DNA of 54,933 nucleotides from Desulfuromusa sp. (GTDB taxonomy: Bacteria; Desulfobacterota; Desulfuromonadia; Desulfuromonadales; Geopsychrobacteraceae). Of the stretch, positions 17,992-26,588 are shown in pieces. The translations under genes and the position numbers were made by a program. The notes under the pieces are model-generated. The model made no database searches and had not been told where the DNA came from. It saw nothing but the letters and a program-made list of their open reading frames with translations. Each line of letters opens with the position of its first letter. Position 1 is the first letter of the stretch. The stretch spans positions 1-54,933 of the forward strand of contig JAQIBX010000153.1 in assembly GCA_027858895.1 (NCBI GenBank). Reading direction: 5' to 3'.

Positions 17992-19883
17992 ATAAAAATA
18001 TTTTGATTATTGATGATGACCGCGATTTGCGCGACTTTTTACAGCAGGCACTTTCAGCCGCTGGTTTTCAGGTCGAAACATGCGATCGTGGTGCAATTGG
18101 CTTGCGCAAATTGTTGACGGAAGATTTTCAGCTGGTTTTGATCGATATTAATATGCCGGAAATTTCTGGACCCAATATATGCAGGGCGTTACGCAAACAT
18201 GATAATACCCGAAACCTGCCAGTTGTAATGATTACGGCCACTTTCCACAGCCCTGAACAGATTGCCGAAGCGAAACAAGATTACGGTGCCGACGATTTTT
18301 TACTTAAACCCTTCACGGGAACAGATTTACAGCATTTGCTGGAACGCGTTTTTTCTCCGGACGAAACTGCGGAAGACACCACTCAGCAAATTCAGCATCT
18401 TTCTGATTACACAGTCCCACTGCAACTGCAACAACTTTACCGGGAAAAAGCGACCGGGTTACTGCATCTGCAGCGGGGAGATGCAAAAAAAATCATCTAT
18501 ATCAAAGAAGGTTATCCGGTTTTTACCCGTTCTAATGTTTTAAGTGAGTGCCTTGGACGAATGTTGGTCAAAGAGGGGGTTATTACGCAGGTTGATTGCG
18601 ATCAATCGGTTGAAAAAAGTAAGGAATCGGGACGTTTGCAGGGAACCGCCCTTATTGAAATGGGCTTGTTGACTCCTCAGGAAGTACAAGCAGCGTTGGT
18701 TCGTCAGGTGACAAATAAACTGCTCTCAACCTTTGCCTGGCGGAGCGGTACTTACCAATTTGTTCCAGGTAAGGATTTTAAAAAAAATATCACCAGGATT
18801 AAATTGACGCCCGCCGCTTTGATTATGCAGGGGATTGACCAATACTGGATTCCAAAACAGTTGGATGATTTCCTCTACCCTTTCAGCGAAGATTATCTGA
18901 AGCAATCCAGTAATCCTCAATATCGTTTTCAGGATATAGAATTGAGCAAGCGGGGGGAGGCCATATTTAAAACTTGTCTGGGAACAAAGACGTTAGACAG
19001 GATTCTGCAACAGCACCCGCTGGCTCGGCGAGAAGTTCAGAAAGTTTTGGCGGCGCTGATGATTTCTGAAATGCTGGAACGTAGTACCATTCCCGAAAAG
19101 GGCGTGATTGACGATCTCTCTGAAGGGGCTGGAACTGAAATTATTGATGAAAAATTGCGGCATAAAATTCTTGATGGTTATAAGCGTATCATGGATTCTG
19201 ACTATTTTGAAGCGTTGGGGCTTGGGCGACAGTGTGGACCAGGAGAAGCGCGGAAAGCTTACTATCGCCTGGCCAAAGAATATCACCCGGATCGCTTTCT
19301 TGGGAGTGGTTTGTCAAGTGAGATGAGTAGCAAAGTTAAAGAAATGTTCCAGTATATCACTCAGGCATATACGATTCTCAGTGATCCTGATACTTGTTCT
19401 GATTATCTTGATGAATTGGTGGCGGGACCAAGGAAGTCAATTGATATTAATCAGGTCATTGAGGCAGAAACATCCTATCAGGAAGGACGTGCTCTGCTGA
19501 AGGTCAGACGTTTTAGTGCCGCTGCTAAAGCGTTGCAAAGATCGATAGAGTTAAGCCCACAAGAGTCGGAATATATGACCTTTTTTGCTTGGGCACTATT
19601 TAAATCTGCCCCGGAAAAACCTGATGCTCAGAACCAGGCACTGGAGGTTTTGTTGGCATCTCGTGAAATAAATCCAAGTTTTGATTTGACTCATCTCTAC
19701 CTTGGTTATGTTTACCAGTCCCAGGCAAAAGAGCGGCAGGCGGAAAAATCTTTCGAAATGGCAGTTAAGGCTAACCCCAATGGCACAGAAGCGTTACGCG
19801 AATTACGCCTGATGAATTTGCGTCGTGAACAAGCGCCTCAATCAAAGGGAATGTTCAACAAATTCATGAAAAAGAAAGATTGA
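17988..19883 (+). CDS. Receiver + DUF4388-like + J-domain + TPR protein
   Basis: This is a 631-residue cytoplasmic multidomain protein. Residues 3-120 form a complete receiver (IIDDDRD, phospho-Asp in LIDINMP, Thr in MITATF, Lys in LLKPF). Residues about 135-260 look like the DUF4388 (PATAN) region common in delta-proteobacterial signalling proteins. From about 402, YFEALGL leads into a J-domain with its HPD motif (YHPDRFL), normally the site that stimulates Hsp70 ATPase. The C-terminus has three TPR-like repeats (about 490-615). It overlaps glnE by 4 bp (ATGA) with GGAGGGG upstream, so it is probably made with GlnE. The function is unknown; a link from phosphorylation to DnaK or to protein assembly is inference. 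Confidence 0.8.
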   Translation: MNKNILIIDDDRDLRDFLQQALSAAGFQVETCDRGAIGLRKLLTEDFQLVLIDINMPEISGPNICRALRKHDNTRNLPVVMITATFHSPEQIAEAKQDYGADDFLLKPFTGTDLQHLLERVFSPDETAEDTTQQIQHLSDYTVPLQLQQLYREKATGLLHLQRGDAKKIIYIKEGYPVFTRSNVLSECLGRMLVKEGVITQVDCDQSVEKSKESGRLQGTALIEMGLLTPQEVQAALVRQVTNKLLSTFAWRSGTYQFVPGKDFKKNITRIKLTPAALIMQGIDQYWIPKQLDDFLYPFSEDYLKQSSNPQYRFQDIELSKRGEAIFKTCLGTKTLDRILQQHPLARREVQKVLAALMISEMLERSTIPEKGVIDDLSEGAGTEIIDEKLRHKILDGYKRIMDSDYFEALGLGRQCGPGEARKAYYRLAKEYHPDRFLGSGLSSEMSSKVKEMFQYITQAYTILSDPDTCSDYLDELVAGPRKSIDINQVIEAETSYQEGRALLKVRRFSAAAKALQRSIELSPQESEYMTFFAWALFKSAPEKPDAQNQALEVLLASREINPSFDLTHLYLGYVYQSQAKERQAEKSFEMAVKANPNGTEALRELRLMNLRREQAPQSKGMFNKFMKKKD

Positions 19884-19885
19884 TG

Positions 19886-19969
19886 GCGTTGCAGTGCGGC
19901 CGATCTACAGCGTTGCAGCAGTTTTCCGGATCTTGACCTGCCTTATGTAGGCCTGCACCCCGGAAAAAC
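19886..19969. repeat. Direct repeat plus inverted repeat after the J-domain gene
   Basis: GCGTTGCAG occurs at 19886-19894 and 19910-19918. GTTTTCCGG (19921-19929) pairs with CCGGAAAAAC (19960-19969) around a loop of about 30 bases that has its own small fold. It may be a dispersed repeat or a loose transcription terminator between convergent genes. Confidence 0.4.
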
Positions 19970-20017
19970 GACTATGCCTTGTATATAGAAATTTTTGCTT
20001 AGCCATCTTATTTTTTT

Positions 20018-20728
20018 CTACTGGTCGTAGATTGTGAAATTATTGAAGCGAATGATAGCGGAAAGCTCCTTACCGTATTCCGCCCCCTTTTCTGAATAAC
20101 GGTCTAACTTTTTGACCAGTTCATGCGGGTTATTTGTTTCCATTTTTAGTATTCTGAACTCTCTGTAGGCATTGCCACGCGCCAGAGTACGATAATAATC
20201 ACGGATAGAGGCCTTAACCGAGCCATATTTCTTTATCCAGATGGTTTTCTCCCCGCGCTTTTCCCCTGCCGCAATTCGCGCCTCATCTTTGTTGAATGAC
20301 CAGATACCAAACACATTATAAGCCTCTCTGAAAAAACGGGACGTTGCCCAGGAGCTTTCCATTGCGGCTTGCGCTATGGCGATGCTTTGAGGATGTGGTT
20401 TGAGGGCCATCAGCAACTCTTCATTGTTTGTTGCTTTGTATTCTTTTTTTAACGCGATAAGCCTGTCATTATTATGATCCGCTAGTACCAATGCTGCTAT
20501 ATCCTGATATCGTTGCATCAGGTCGGCATGGACTTCACTTACAGCGGGGACAATAGCCGATTTAAACTGTGCTTTTTTTTCTTGTACTGATATCTCTGGA
20601 ACCCTGATCTCTGCAACAATTTCTTTTTTCTCTTCCTTTTTTGCAGTCCGTAGTAAGGGAACTGTTATGGCCAGAAGTGCAAAAAAAAGAATGATCAACG
20701 CCATAGATATAAACGGATATTTCTTCAA
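20018..20728 (-). CDS. Bax-like glucosaminidase-domain protein
   Basis: This 236-residue envelope protein has an N-terminal hydrophobic anchor (FISMALIILFFALLAI) and a C-terminal glucosaminidase domain of the Bax/FlgJ type that would cleave peptidoglycan. The motif IAQAAMESSWATSRF holds the likely catalytic Glu, followed by AYNVFGIW and YGSVKASIRDYYRTLARG, typical of Bax. The start is TTG at 20728 with GAGGA eight bases upstream; an ATG eight codons in (MALII) would cut the anchor short. It stands alone, convergent with the J-domain gene. Physiological role uncertain. Confidence 0.8.
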   Translation of the reverse strand: MKKYPFISMALIILFFALLAITVPLLRTAKKEEKKEIVAEIRVPEISVQEKKAQFKSAIVPAVSEVHADLMQRYQDIAALVLADHNNDRLIALKKEYKATNNEELLMALKPHPQSIAIAQAAMESSWATSRFFREAYNVFGIWSFNKDEARIAAGEKRGEKTIWIKKYGSVKASIRDYYRTLARGNAYREFRILKMETNNPHELVKKLDRYSEKGAEYGKELSAIIRFNNFTIYDQ

Positions 20729-20866
20729 ATTTTCTGTCCTCTCTTTCCTGTAGCACTCAAGGTAATTTTCCTGCGACTACTGATATCACAAGGGTTCGTA
20801 TGCCATAAGGCATCTGACCAGCATGAATGATATTGATCCGATATCCTACTTTTTTGCCTTGAATTG

Positions 20867-21655
20867 TCAAGTATTGCGTTGAATGATTGCTTTATCTTGT
20901 TTTGTTAATTTCTGATCGAGTAGATAACGGGGCTGAACATTGCCGATAGCACTGATCATACTGTTGCGTATTTCCGGTATTTCTCTGGTAAGATTTTTGA
21001 CTAATTGTTTCATCTGTTGCCGCTTCTGATCAACTGCTCCGATAATTGGACAAGAACAGGGGATAATTGGAAATTTTTGTAAGCGGCTGAATTCTTCAAT
21101 CGCTGTTTCTTCAACATAGACCAGCGGGCGGATGACAACATGTTGACTATTGTCCGCTAAGAGTTTGGCGGCCATCGCAGCCAGGGAACCACCATAGAAT
21201 TGGTTCAAGAGGAGGGTTTCGATAAAGTCGTCCAAGTGGTGTCCAAGGGCGATTTTGTTGCAATCAAGTTGTGTTGCCTGATCATAGAGATTTCCACGCC
21301 GCAAGCGTGCACAAAAAGCACAATAGGAGGTACCGGGGCGGAGTTTCTCTTTAATAATCTGGGAGCTGTCCGTTGTTACCATCCGATAATTGAAGTGGTG
21401 CTGCTGCAGATGCTGTTCAATCAACTGCTTGTGGTAGCCCGGAAAACCCGGATCGATATTGACAGCAATCAGATCAAATTTGACCGGGGCTTTTTTTCGC
21501 AATGCTTCCAGAACATGCAGCAGCGTGTAGGAATCTTTGCCACCCGATAGCCCAACCGCAATTCGATCACCTTCCTCAATTAAATCAAAATCACCGACCG
21601 CTTTGCCAGTTTGACGTTTGATTCGGTTGAATATTTTTTTGGCTGCAGCGGTCAC
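20867..21655 (-). CDS. TtcA-like tRNA thiolation enzyme (PP-loop ATPase)
   Basis: This 262-residue PP-loop protein is of the TtcA/TtuA family, which adenylates tRNA and inserts sulfur (2-thiocytidine 32 for TtcA). It shows SGGKDS in VGLSGGKDSYTLLHVL, YCAFCARLRRG (the CxxC of the Fe-S site) and LGHHLDDFIETLLLN. PCSCPIIGA is the region of the third conserved Cys. The start is GTG at 21655 with GGGGAG eight bases upstream. It is divergent from the lytic transglycosylase gene. The exact target position cannot be told from sequence. Confidence 0.88.
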   Translation of the reverse strand: MTAAAKKIFNRIKRQTGKAVGDFDLIEEGDRIAVGLSGGKDSYTLLHVLEALRKKAPVKFDLIAVNIDPGFPGYHKQLIEQHLQQHHFNYRMVTTDSSQIIKEKLRPGTSYCAFCARLRRGNLYDQATQLDCNKIALGHHLDDFIETLLLNQFYGGSLAAMAAKLLADNSQHVVIRPLVYVEETAIEEFSRLQKFPIIPCSCPIIGAVDQKRQQMKQLVKNLTREIPEIRNSMISAIGNVQPRYLLDQKLTKQDKAIIQRNT

Positions 21656-21851
21656 TCGTATAACTCCCCTGAAAGAAAAGCCTTTGTAATAGAAAATCAG
21701 AAAAATGACAAGTGCGATGGCTTAGTCCTCTTATGGCTTTTTGTTAAATCAGCAAGTTTTTCATCAGCAAAATACTATCTCGGTTCGAATTTTGCTTAAA
21801 GATCAACAAGAGTGTTTTCTCTGCATAAAATTATGTTGTGAAAGGGTTATG

Positions 21852-22595
21852 ATGAGTATCGATCCAACAAAAATGGCTGGTGGGTTCGGGATACCTTCAC
21901 TGCAGAAAATAGCTGCTGATCCTGCAGATAGAAATAATCAGAGATTTAATCAAGTTTTGGACCGAGCAGTTAACCATTCGAAAACAATCGAAAATTCTCA
22001 GTTGCAGGCGGCTGAGTTAGCGAAATTTGCGCAGTTACGGCTATTACAAGGACTATTCTCCATCGATGAGGGAAAAGCCGATGATGGTTTTTATCCAGAC
22101 TTTCAATCGGTTGATTTACTGCAAAAAATGGCCGCTCAGCAAAGTCAAATCCTTGACAAGTATTACGCAAACCAGCAGCCCTCTCTCCTTAAGCCAGAAC
22201 AGAAGGGGCGCAGTGAAATTGAACAGATGATCGATCAGGTAGCCAAAATAGTCAGCCTGGCCCCTGAGTTGATCCGTTCTGTTGTTACGGCGGAAAGCGA
22301 CTATGATCCTACGGCTGCATCGCATGCCGGGGCGCAGGGCTTGATGCAATTGATGCCAGCAACGGCCCAGGAACTTGGGGTGCAAGACAGCTTTGATCCG
22401 CTGCAGAATCTGTCTGGTGGGTGCCGGTATCTTAAACAGTTGCTGGTAAAATATGATGGTGATCTTGACCATGCCCTGGCTGCCTATAACTGGGGGCAGG
22501 GAAATGTTGATCGGCATGGGTTGAAGAATATGCCTGAAGAAACTCGCAACTATCTGGCGAAAGTCAAAAACCTGCTTGAACCGCATCCAACTTAG
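21852..22595 (+). CDS. Lytic transglycosylase, SLT domain
   Basis: This 247-residue protein ends in a goose-type lysozyme-like SLT domain that cleaves the MurNAc-GlcNAc bond. It has catalytic Glu148 in VVTAESDYDP, then HAGAQGLMQLMPATAQELG and ALAAYNWGQGNVDRHG. The N-terminal 100 residues are helical with no recognisable domain and no clear signal peptide, so export may depend on a specialised route such as flagellar or rod-type export. The frame is open back to a TTG at 21741, but the ATG at 21852, five bases after AAAGGG, is the best start; an ATG one codon earlier is possible. It is convergent with the DUF1499 gene. Confidence 0.82.
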   Translation: MSIDPTKMAGGFGIPSLQKIAADPADRNNQRFNQVLDRAVNHSKTIENSQLQAAELAKFAQLRLLQGLFSIDEGKADDGFYPDFQSVDLLQKMAAQQSQILDKYYANQQPSLLKPEQKGRSEIEQMIDQVAKIVSLAPELIRSVVTAESDYDPTAASHAGAQGLMQLMPATAQELGVQDSFDPLQNLSGGCRYLKQLLVKYDGDLDHALAAYNWGQGNVDRHGLKNMPEETRNYLAKVKNLLEPHPT

Positions 22596-22620
22596 ACTTT
22601 TAGCTGCTTTCTTGTCCGCA

Positions 22621-23088
22621 TTATCGAACCACTCCGCGACTGATGAGCGTGGTTCTTAATGTCTCTATCCGGCGCTGATTGACACCAAAGTCTGAATATC
22701 CCAAACGTGATGCAGAGCGCACCGCAATGATCCCTTCAGCGGGACGCAGGTGCAGTTCAAGGTCATCAACAAAGCCGAACACGCTGCTTCGACATTCAGC
22801 GTGAAGATACTCTGGCGTTTCATTCACGATACGCGTACGGGGTAGCTCCGCTACGATCTCTCGAGCAGCGGCCCAGGCCTCACCGGGATCTCCATCAATT
22901 TGAAATGGAGAAGTTTTGTGGCCGCTGTCATGGGCATCGCTTGATAGGCAGTTCGGTGAAGCTGGACAGGGAGCGAGTTCAGAATCAGAGACTCCGAGGT
23001 TCGAGGGGGTTTTGCCCGAACAGGAAATAAGAGGCATGCTGGCAAGCAGAAGTACGGTTCCGATGGTGAAAATCCTGGAAATTGACAT
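22621..23088 (-). CDS. DUF1499 family lipoprotein
   Basis: This is a 155-residue protein with a lipoprotein signal (FTIGTVLLLASMPLISCS, lipobox ending at Cys23), so it is expected in the periplasm attached to a membrane. The body matches the DUF1499 pattern: CPASPNCLSSDA, then AWAAAREIVAELPRTRIV, YLHAECRSSVFGFVDDLEL and VRSASRLGYSDFGVNQRR. The biochemical role of this family is not known. The ATG follows GAGGAGAAAGC, a strong site. Single gene, convergent with the lytic transglycosylase 25 bp away. Confidence 0.85.
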   Translation of the reverse strand: MSISRIFTIGTVLLLASMPLISCSGKTPSNLGVSDSELAPCPASPNCLSSDAHDSGHKTSPFQIDGDPGEAWAAAREIVAELPRTRIVNETPEYLHAECRSSVFGFVDDLELHLRPAEGIIAVRSASRLGYSDFGVNQRRIETLRTTLISRGVVR

Positions 23089-23281
23089 GCTTTCTCCTCA
23101 ATATGATTTAACGATTAGATGTAATGTTTTTTTTGAAAAGTTATTTTAACACTTCTTTCCCGAAACTCTTGAATTGTCCAATTGGGCAAACCCAGGCGAG
23201 TTTATTAGCTGCGAATCTATTTTGACATGATATTCTATAAACGTACAGGAGGGGACTGTAAGCTTTCACAGCTGCTAAATT

Positions 23282-23310
23282 TTGACAAAGGCGTAAACAC
23301 TCGAGATAAT
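23282..23310 (+). promoter_or_regulatory. Sigma-70 promoter of the homocysteine methyltransferase gene
   Basis: TTGACA (23282-23287) and GATAAT (23305-23310) are separated by exactly 17 bp, about 45 bp before the ATG at 23356. This is the cleanest housekeeping promoter seen in the window. A second TTGACA at 23222 has no matching -10 element. Confidence 0.65.
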
Positions 23311-23355
23311 AGGGCCCGAGGGTCGATTCAGTGCGACCATGAAAAGGATGGCAAC

Positions 23356-24234
23356 ATGAATATCACACTTCTAGATGGAGGGCTGGGCCAGGAACTCCTG
23401 GCGCGTTCTGCGTCAAAGCCGACCGGGCTATGGGCGACACAGCTATTAATTGACCGACCTGAATTGGTGCGTGAGCTGCACCGCGATTTTTTCTTGGCGG
23501 GTGCGGATATTGCCACTACCAACAGTTATGCTATTCATCGAGATCGCTTGAGACCTTTTGGCATTGAGCACCGCTTCGCCGAACTGCACCGTCAGGCGTG
23601 TCTGCTGGCAGTTTCAGCAAGGGATGGGCACGGTCGGGGACTGGTTGCGGGGTCTATGGGGCCAACAGGGAGGTCCTATCGCCCTGATCTTGCCCCTTCA
23701 GCGGAGAAAGCCGCCGATCTTTATGCTGAGATTGCAGCCTTACAAGAACCTTATGTCGATATATACCTTTGTGAAACCATGTCATCTGTGGAACAGGCAC
23801 GTGGGGCAGTGATGGGTGCAAGCTCAGGGAATAAACCCGTTTGGCTTGCGGTGAGTGTTGACGACGAGGATGGTTCACAGCTCCGCTCTGGGGAGGCAAT
23901 TACAGAGATACTTCCGCTGATCTCAGAATTTAATCTCGAAGCATTATTGGTTAATTGCTCGACCCCCGAGGCAGTTAATCAAGCGATACCCTTTTTGGTA
24001 AACCAAAACATTCCCATTGGCGCTTACGCCAACGGATTTGTGGAAATTGCGACGAATTTCATGAAAGAGGGGGCGACTGTCGATTTATTGAAAACCCGTG
24101 CCAACCTGGGACCAAAGATTTATGCGGACTTTGTCGAAGGCTGGATCAGGCATGGCGCTACTATTGTCGGGGGGTGTTGCGAGATTGGTCCGGCTCATAT
24201 CAAGGAGCTGGCCAAGCGATTGAAAAATGGGTAA
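23356..24234 (+). CDS. Homocysteine S-methyltransferase family protein
   Basis: This 292-residue zinc enzyme resembles MmuM/BHMT, which transfer a methyl group from S-methylmethionine or a betaine to homocysteine to make methionine. It opens with the family's LLDGGLGQEL and has the three zinc cysteines: Cys201 (VNCST) and Cys274-Cys275 (GGCCEIGP). The frame is open back to 23227, but that part lies over the promoter. The ATG at 23356 has AAGGA seven bases upstream and starts where homology does. The methyl donor cannot be told. It fits with metF and mtnA in methionine supply. Confidence 0.9.
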   Translation: MNITLLDGGLGQELLARSASKPTGLWATQLLIDRPELVRELHRDFFLAGADIATTNSYAIHRDRLRPFGIEHRFAELHRQACLLAVSARDGHGRGLVAGSMGPTGRSYRPDLAPSAEKAADLYAEIAALQEPYVDIYLCETMSSVEQARGAVMGASSGNKPVWLAVSVDDEDGSQLRSGEAITEILPLISEFNLEALLVNCSTPEAVNQAIPFLVNQNIPIGAYANGFVEIATNFMKEGATVDLLKTRANLGPKIYADFVEGWIRHGATIVGGCCEIGPAHIKELAKRLKNG

Positions 24235-24341
24235 AACTAAACATGGCAACCCAACCAGGAGTCATCTTGCTGGTCTGGTTATTTACCGGCGCAAGACTAA
24301 GAACATAAATCTACGTTAATTTTTTTTGTGGGAGTTGGATT

Positions 24342-24926
24342 TTGAAGATTCTATCGATTAATGGAAGTAGAAGGAAACAGGGAAATACAGAATTCCTCAT
24401 TCAGTCAATCCTGGCTCCCGCTAAAAAAAAAGGAGTCCAAGTAGAATCAATTTTTCTCGGTGACTACAGTATTGGTGCTTGTACTGGATGTGAGGGGTGT
24501 AGCAGGTCATGGGAATGCATTATCAAAGATGATTTTGCTCAGGTTGTCAAAAAGGTAGATGAGGCAGATGGGATAGTCCTCGCATCACCAACCTACTGGT
24601 ATTCTGTCACCTCCGATATGAAGCGCTTTATTGATCGGTGTTACAGTCTCATCCAGTTTCCTGTTAACCGAAAAAAATGGATCGGAAAATATCAGGGAAC
24701 TGAAAAAGTCTGTGTTACTGCGGCGGTTTGTGAACAATCAGAAGCCTCAATGATCGGAAACACCATGTCACTGTTGACTGATTTTTCTAAGGACATTGGA
24801 TTGGATGTTATCGAAACGGTAAAAGGCTTGGGATTCTTTGAGGCTGGTAGCATCAGAGCTGACCATAACCTCTTGCAAAAAGCAGAAACAACAGGACAAA
24901 ATCTGTTTGATCTCTTGAAAAGGTAA
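24342..24926 (+). CDS. Iron-sulfur flavoprotein / NADPH-dependent FMN reductase
   Basis: This is a 194-residue flavodoxin-fold protein. ILSINGSRRKQGNTEFL is the FMN phosphate-binding loop, and SPTYWYSVTSDMKRFIDR is the second flavin contact seen in the NADPH-dependent FMN reductase/ISF family. Cys47, Cys50, Cys53 and Cys59 give CxxCxxCx5C, the compact 4Fe-4S motif of iron-sulfur flavoproteins, so it probably carries both FMN and a cluster and transfers electrons. The start is TTG at 24342 with GGGAG eight bases upstream; no nearby ATG fits the first strand. Substrate unknown. Confidence 0.85.
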   Translation: MKILSINGSRRKQGNTEFLIQSILAPAKKKGVQVESIFLGDYSIGACTGCEGCSRSWECIIKDDFAQVVKKVDEADGIVLASPTYWYSVTSDMKRFIDRCYSLIQFPVNRKKWIGKYQGTEKVCVTAAVCEQSEASMIGNTMSLLTDFSKDIGLDVIETVKGLGFFEAGSIRADHNLLQKAETTGQNLFDLLKR

Positions 24927-25046
24927 CCCCGCATTTTTTAATGTCCCAGGGCCCGCCTTTCGATAGAACAAAAACTGCTTAACCTTTCATTTCCGGTTAA
25001 ATACATAAACCAAGGAACACTTGTATTTTCAGTGCCTGATCGTTAC

Positions 25047-26000
25047 TTAAAAAATAGCCTTGACGATTTTTTGCGTATTGTCGGAAACGCCATAGGTGTA
25101 GATGTGCAAGCTGGGAACATTATGCGCAACCAGATCTTTTGACTGGTGGATGGACCACTCGGTTCCGACCACTTTTGCATCGTCATTATCTTTGCATTTG
25201 GCAAGTTCTGTCGCCAGTTCTTGCGGCAGATTGATACTGAAGAGTTTGGGCAATACGGTCAGTTGGTTTTTGAGATTGATTGGTTTAATGCCGGGAATAA
25301 TCGGCACATTGATGCCTGCCGCACGACATTTATCGACAAAATCATAATAGACCCGGTTGTCAAAAAACATCTGCGTCACAATATAGTCTGCTCCGGCAGC
25401 TATTTTCTGTTTCAGATAGTCCAGATCTGTCTCAAAATTTGGTGCCTCAAAATGTTTTTCTGGATACCCGGCGACACCGATGCAAAAGTCCAGAGGCGCA
25501 CTGTTTTTCAAGTCAGATTCCAGATATTTTCCACCGCGTAAGTTGATGATCTGCTCGACAAGTTCGGTGGCATTGGCATGCCCATCTGCGTTTGGATGAA
25601 AAACATGATCCGTTTTTAAGCCATCTCCCCGCAACGCCAGGACGTTGTTGATTCCCATAAAGTTGAGGTCGATCAACACATGTTCTGTCTCGCTTTTTGA
25701 AAAGCCGCCACACAGAATATGTGGAACGACCGGGATGTTGTACTTGTGTTGAATGGCTGCGGCAATCGCGACTGTTCCCGGACGTTTACGCACGGTTCTT
25801 TTTTCGATCGCTCCATCTGGTCGCTCGATAAAGACCATCTCATCACGATGGGTGGTGATGTTGATATATTTTGGATCAAAATCGACCAGGCTTTCGACGG
25901 TGCGATAAATTTTACCGGCGTCACTTCCTTTGAGTGGAGGAAGCAGTTCAAAGGAAAAAACGGTTTTGTCGCTATTGTTGATGATGTCGATCACGTTCAT
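25047..26000 (-). CDS. metF: Methylenetetrahydrofolate reductase
   Basis: This is a 317-residue FAD-dependent TIM-barrel enzyme reducing 5,10-methylene-THF to 5-methyl-THF, the methyl donor for methionine synthesis. It opens with FSFELLPPLKG, where the Glu is the catalytic residue, and shows THRDE, the NNVLALRGD loop and ADYIVTQMFFDN. Length (about 300) fits the bacterial enzyme. AGGA lies seven bases before the ATG. It is a single gene with its own promoter-like TATAAT about 95 bp upstream and is convergent with the iron-sulfur flavoprotein gene. Confidence 0.93.
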   Translation of the reverse strand: MNVIDIINNSDKTVFSFELLPPLKGSDAGKIYRTVESLVDFDPKYINITTHRDEMVFIERPDGAIEKRTVRKRPGTVAIAAAIQHKYNIPVVPHILCGGFSKSETEHVLIDLNFMGINNVLALRGDGLKTDHVFHPNADGHANATELVEQIINLRGGKYLESDLKNSAPLDFCIGVAGYPEKHFEAPNFETDLDYLKQKIAAGADYIVTQMFFDNRVYYDFVDKCRAAGINVPIIPGIKPINLKNQLTVLPKLFSINLPQELATELAKCKDNDDAKVVGTEWSIHQSKDLVAHNVPSLHIYTYGVSDNTQKIVKAIF

Positions 26001-26057
26001 GTTGCAATCCTAAAAGGCTGAGTATCTGATTGTGAAAATAATGGATATTTGCGTTTA

Positions 26058-26098
26058 ACTGCTGTCAGCAGCAGTGCTGCCCTTTTTAACGCATTATA
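26058..26098 (-). promoter_or_regulatory. metF -10 element and 5'-leader hairpin
   Basis: On the minus strand a perfect TATAAT (26098-26093) lies about 95 bp before the metF ATG. About 20 bp downstream is the stem ACTGCTG...CAGCAGT (26058-26064 with 26069-26075, 4-base loop), within the first 30 nt of the predicted transcript. No good -35 sits at 17 bp, so an activator may be needed. The sequence does not look like a SAM riboswitch. Confidence 0.4.
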
Positions 26099-26588
26099 GG
26101 TAAATCGACAATCATCTTTTTCAATCTATCTGCCGTTATAGGCTCTCTCCTGTTTTTATGTGAACCCTGTTGTTTTGGGATATTTGGGATTAATTGTTGA
26201 AAATGTCCCATTAACCTGAGAACGACATCGCGATAAAATCGGCCCATACTGTTGAAGTTTTGTCGATCAACATGAGTGCATAATGCCTATCAAAATTCCT
26301 AAGGAGATACGAAAACGTATTTTGGCAAGATATTTGATTGATAGATCGAGGGCATTTGCCGACCACCGCTGTTACCGGTCACAACTGCTAAGTTTTGAAA
26401 TCGTCTCGGGCCGCAATTATTGCTTTGCAGGAATTTTGAAAATCTGTTGTCTTTTACTGGAGGGATCTACAAATGTCGATAATACAACATGTCAGACAGA
26501 GAAAGTTCATTTTCAGATTTTACATAGCCATAGAGGACAATTTAGTAGGCTCTGTTAGCGAGCGGGGTGGCGAATGTGCGGGAAAAAA
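26099..26588. other. Intergenic between metF and hipA, no credible gene
   Basis: A weak hairpin GGGATATTT (26177-26185) with AAATGTCCC (26201-26209) is present. A 91-codon plus-strand frame (26283-26558) has a composition unlike its neighbours and no recognisable domain. I see nothing else. Confidence 0.4.

Noticed and set aside
21779-21800. GGTTCGAAT string suggesting a tRNA T-arm
   Set aside because: No acceptor, D or anticodon arms can be built around it.
26283-26558. 91-codon plus-strand frame between metF and hipA
   Set aside because: No recognisable domain, Cys-rich and low-complexity composition unlike neighbours, and weak start context. It looks like a chance frame.
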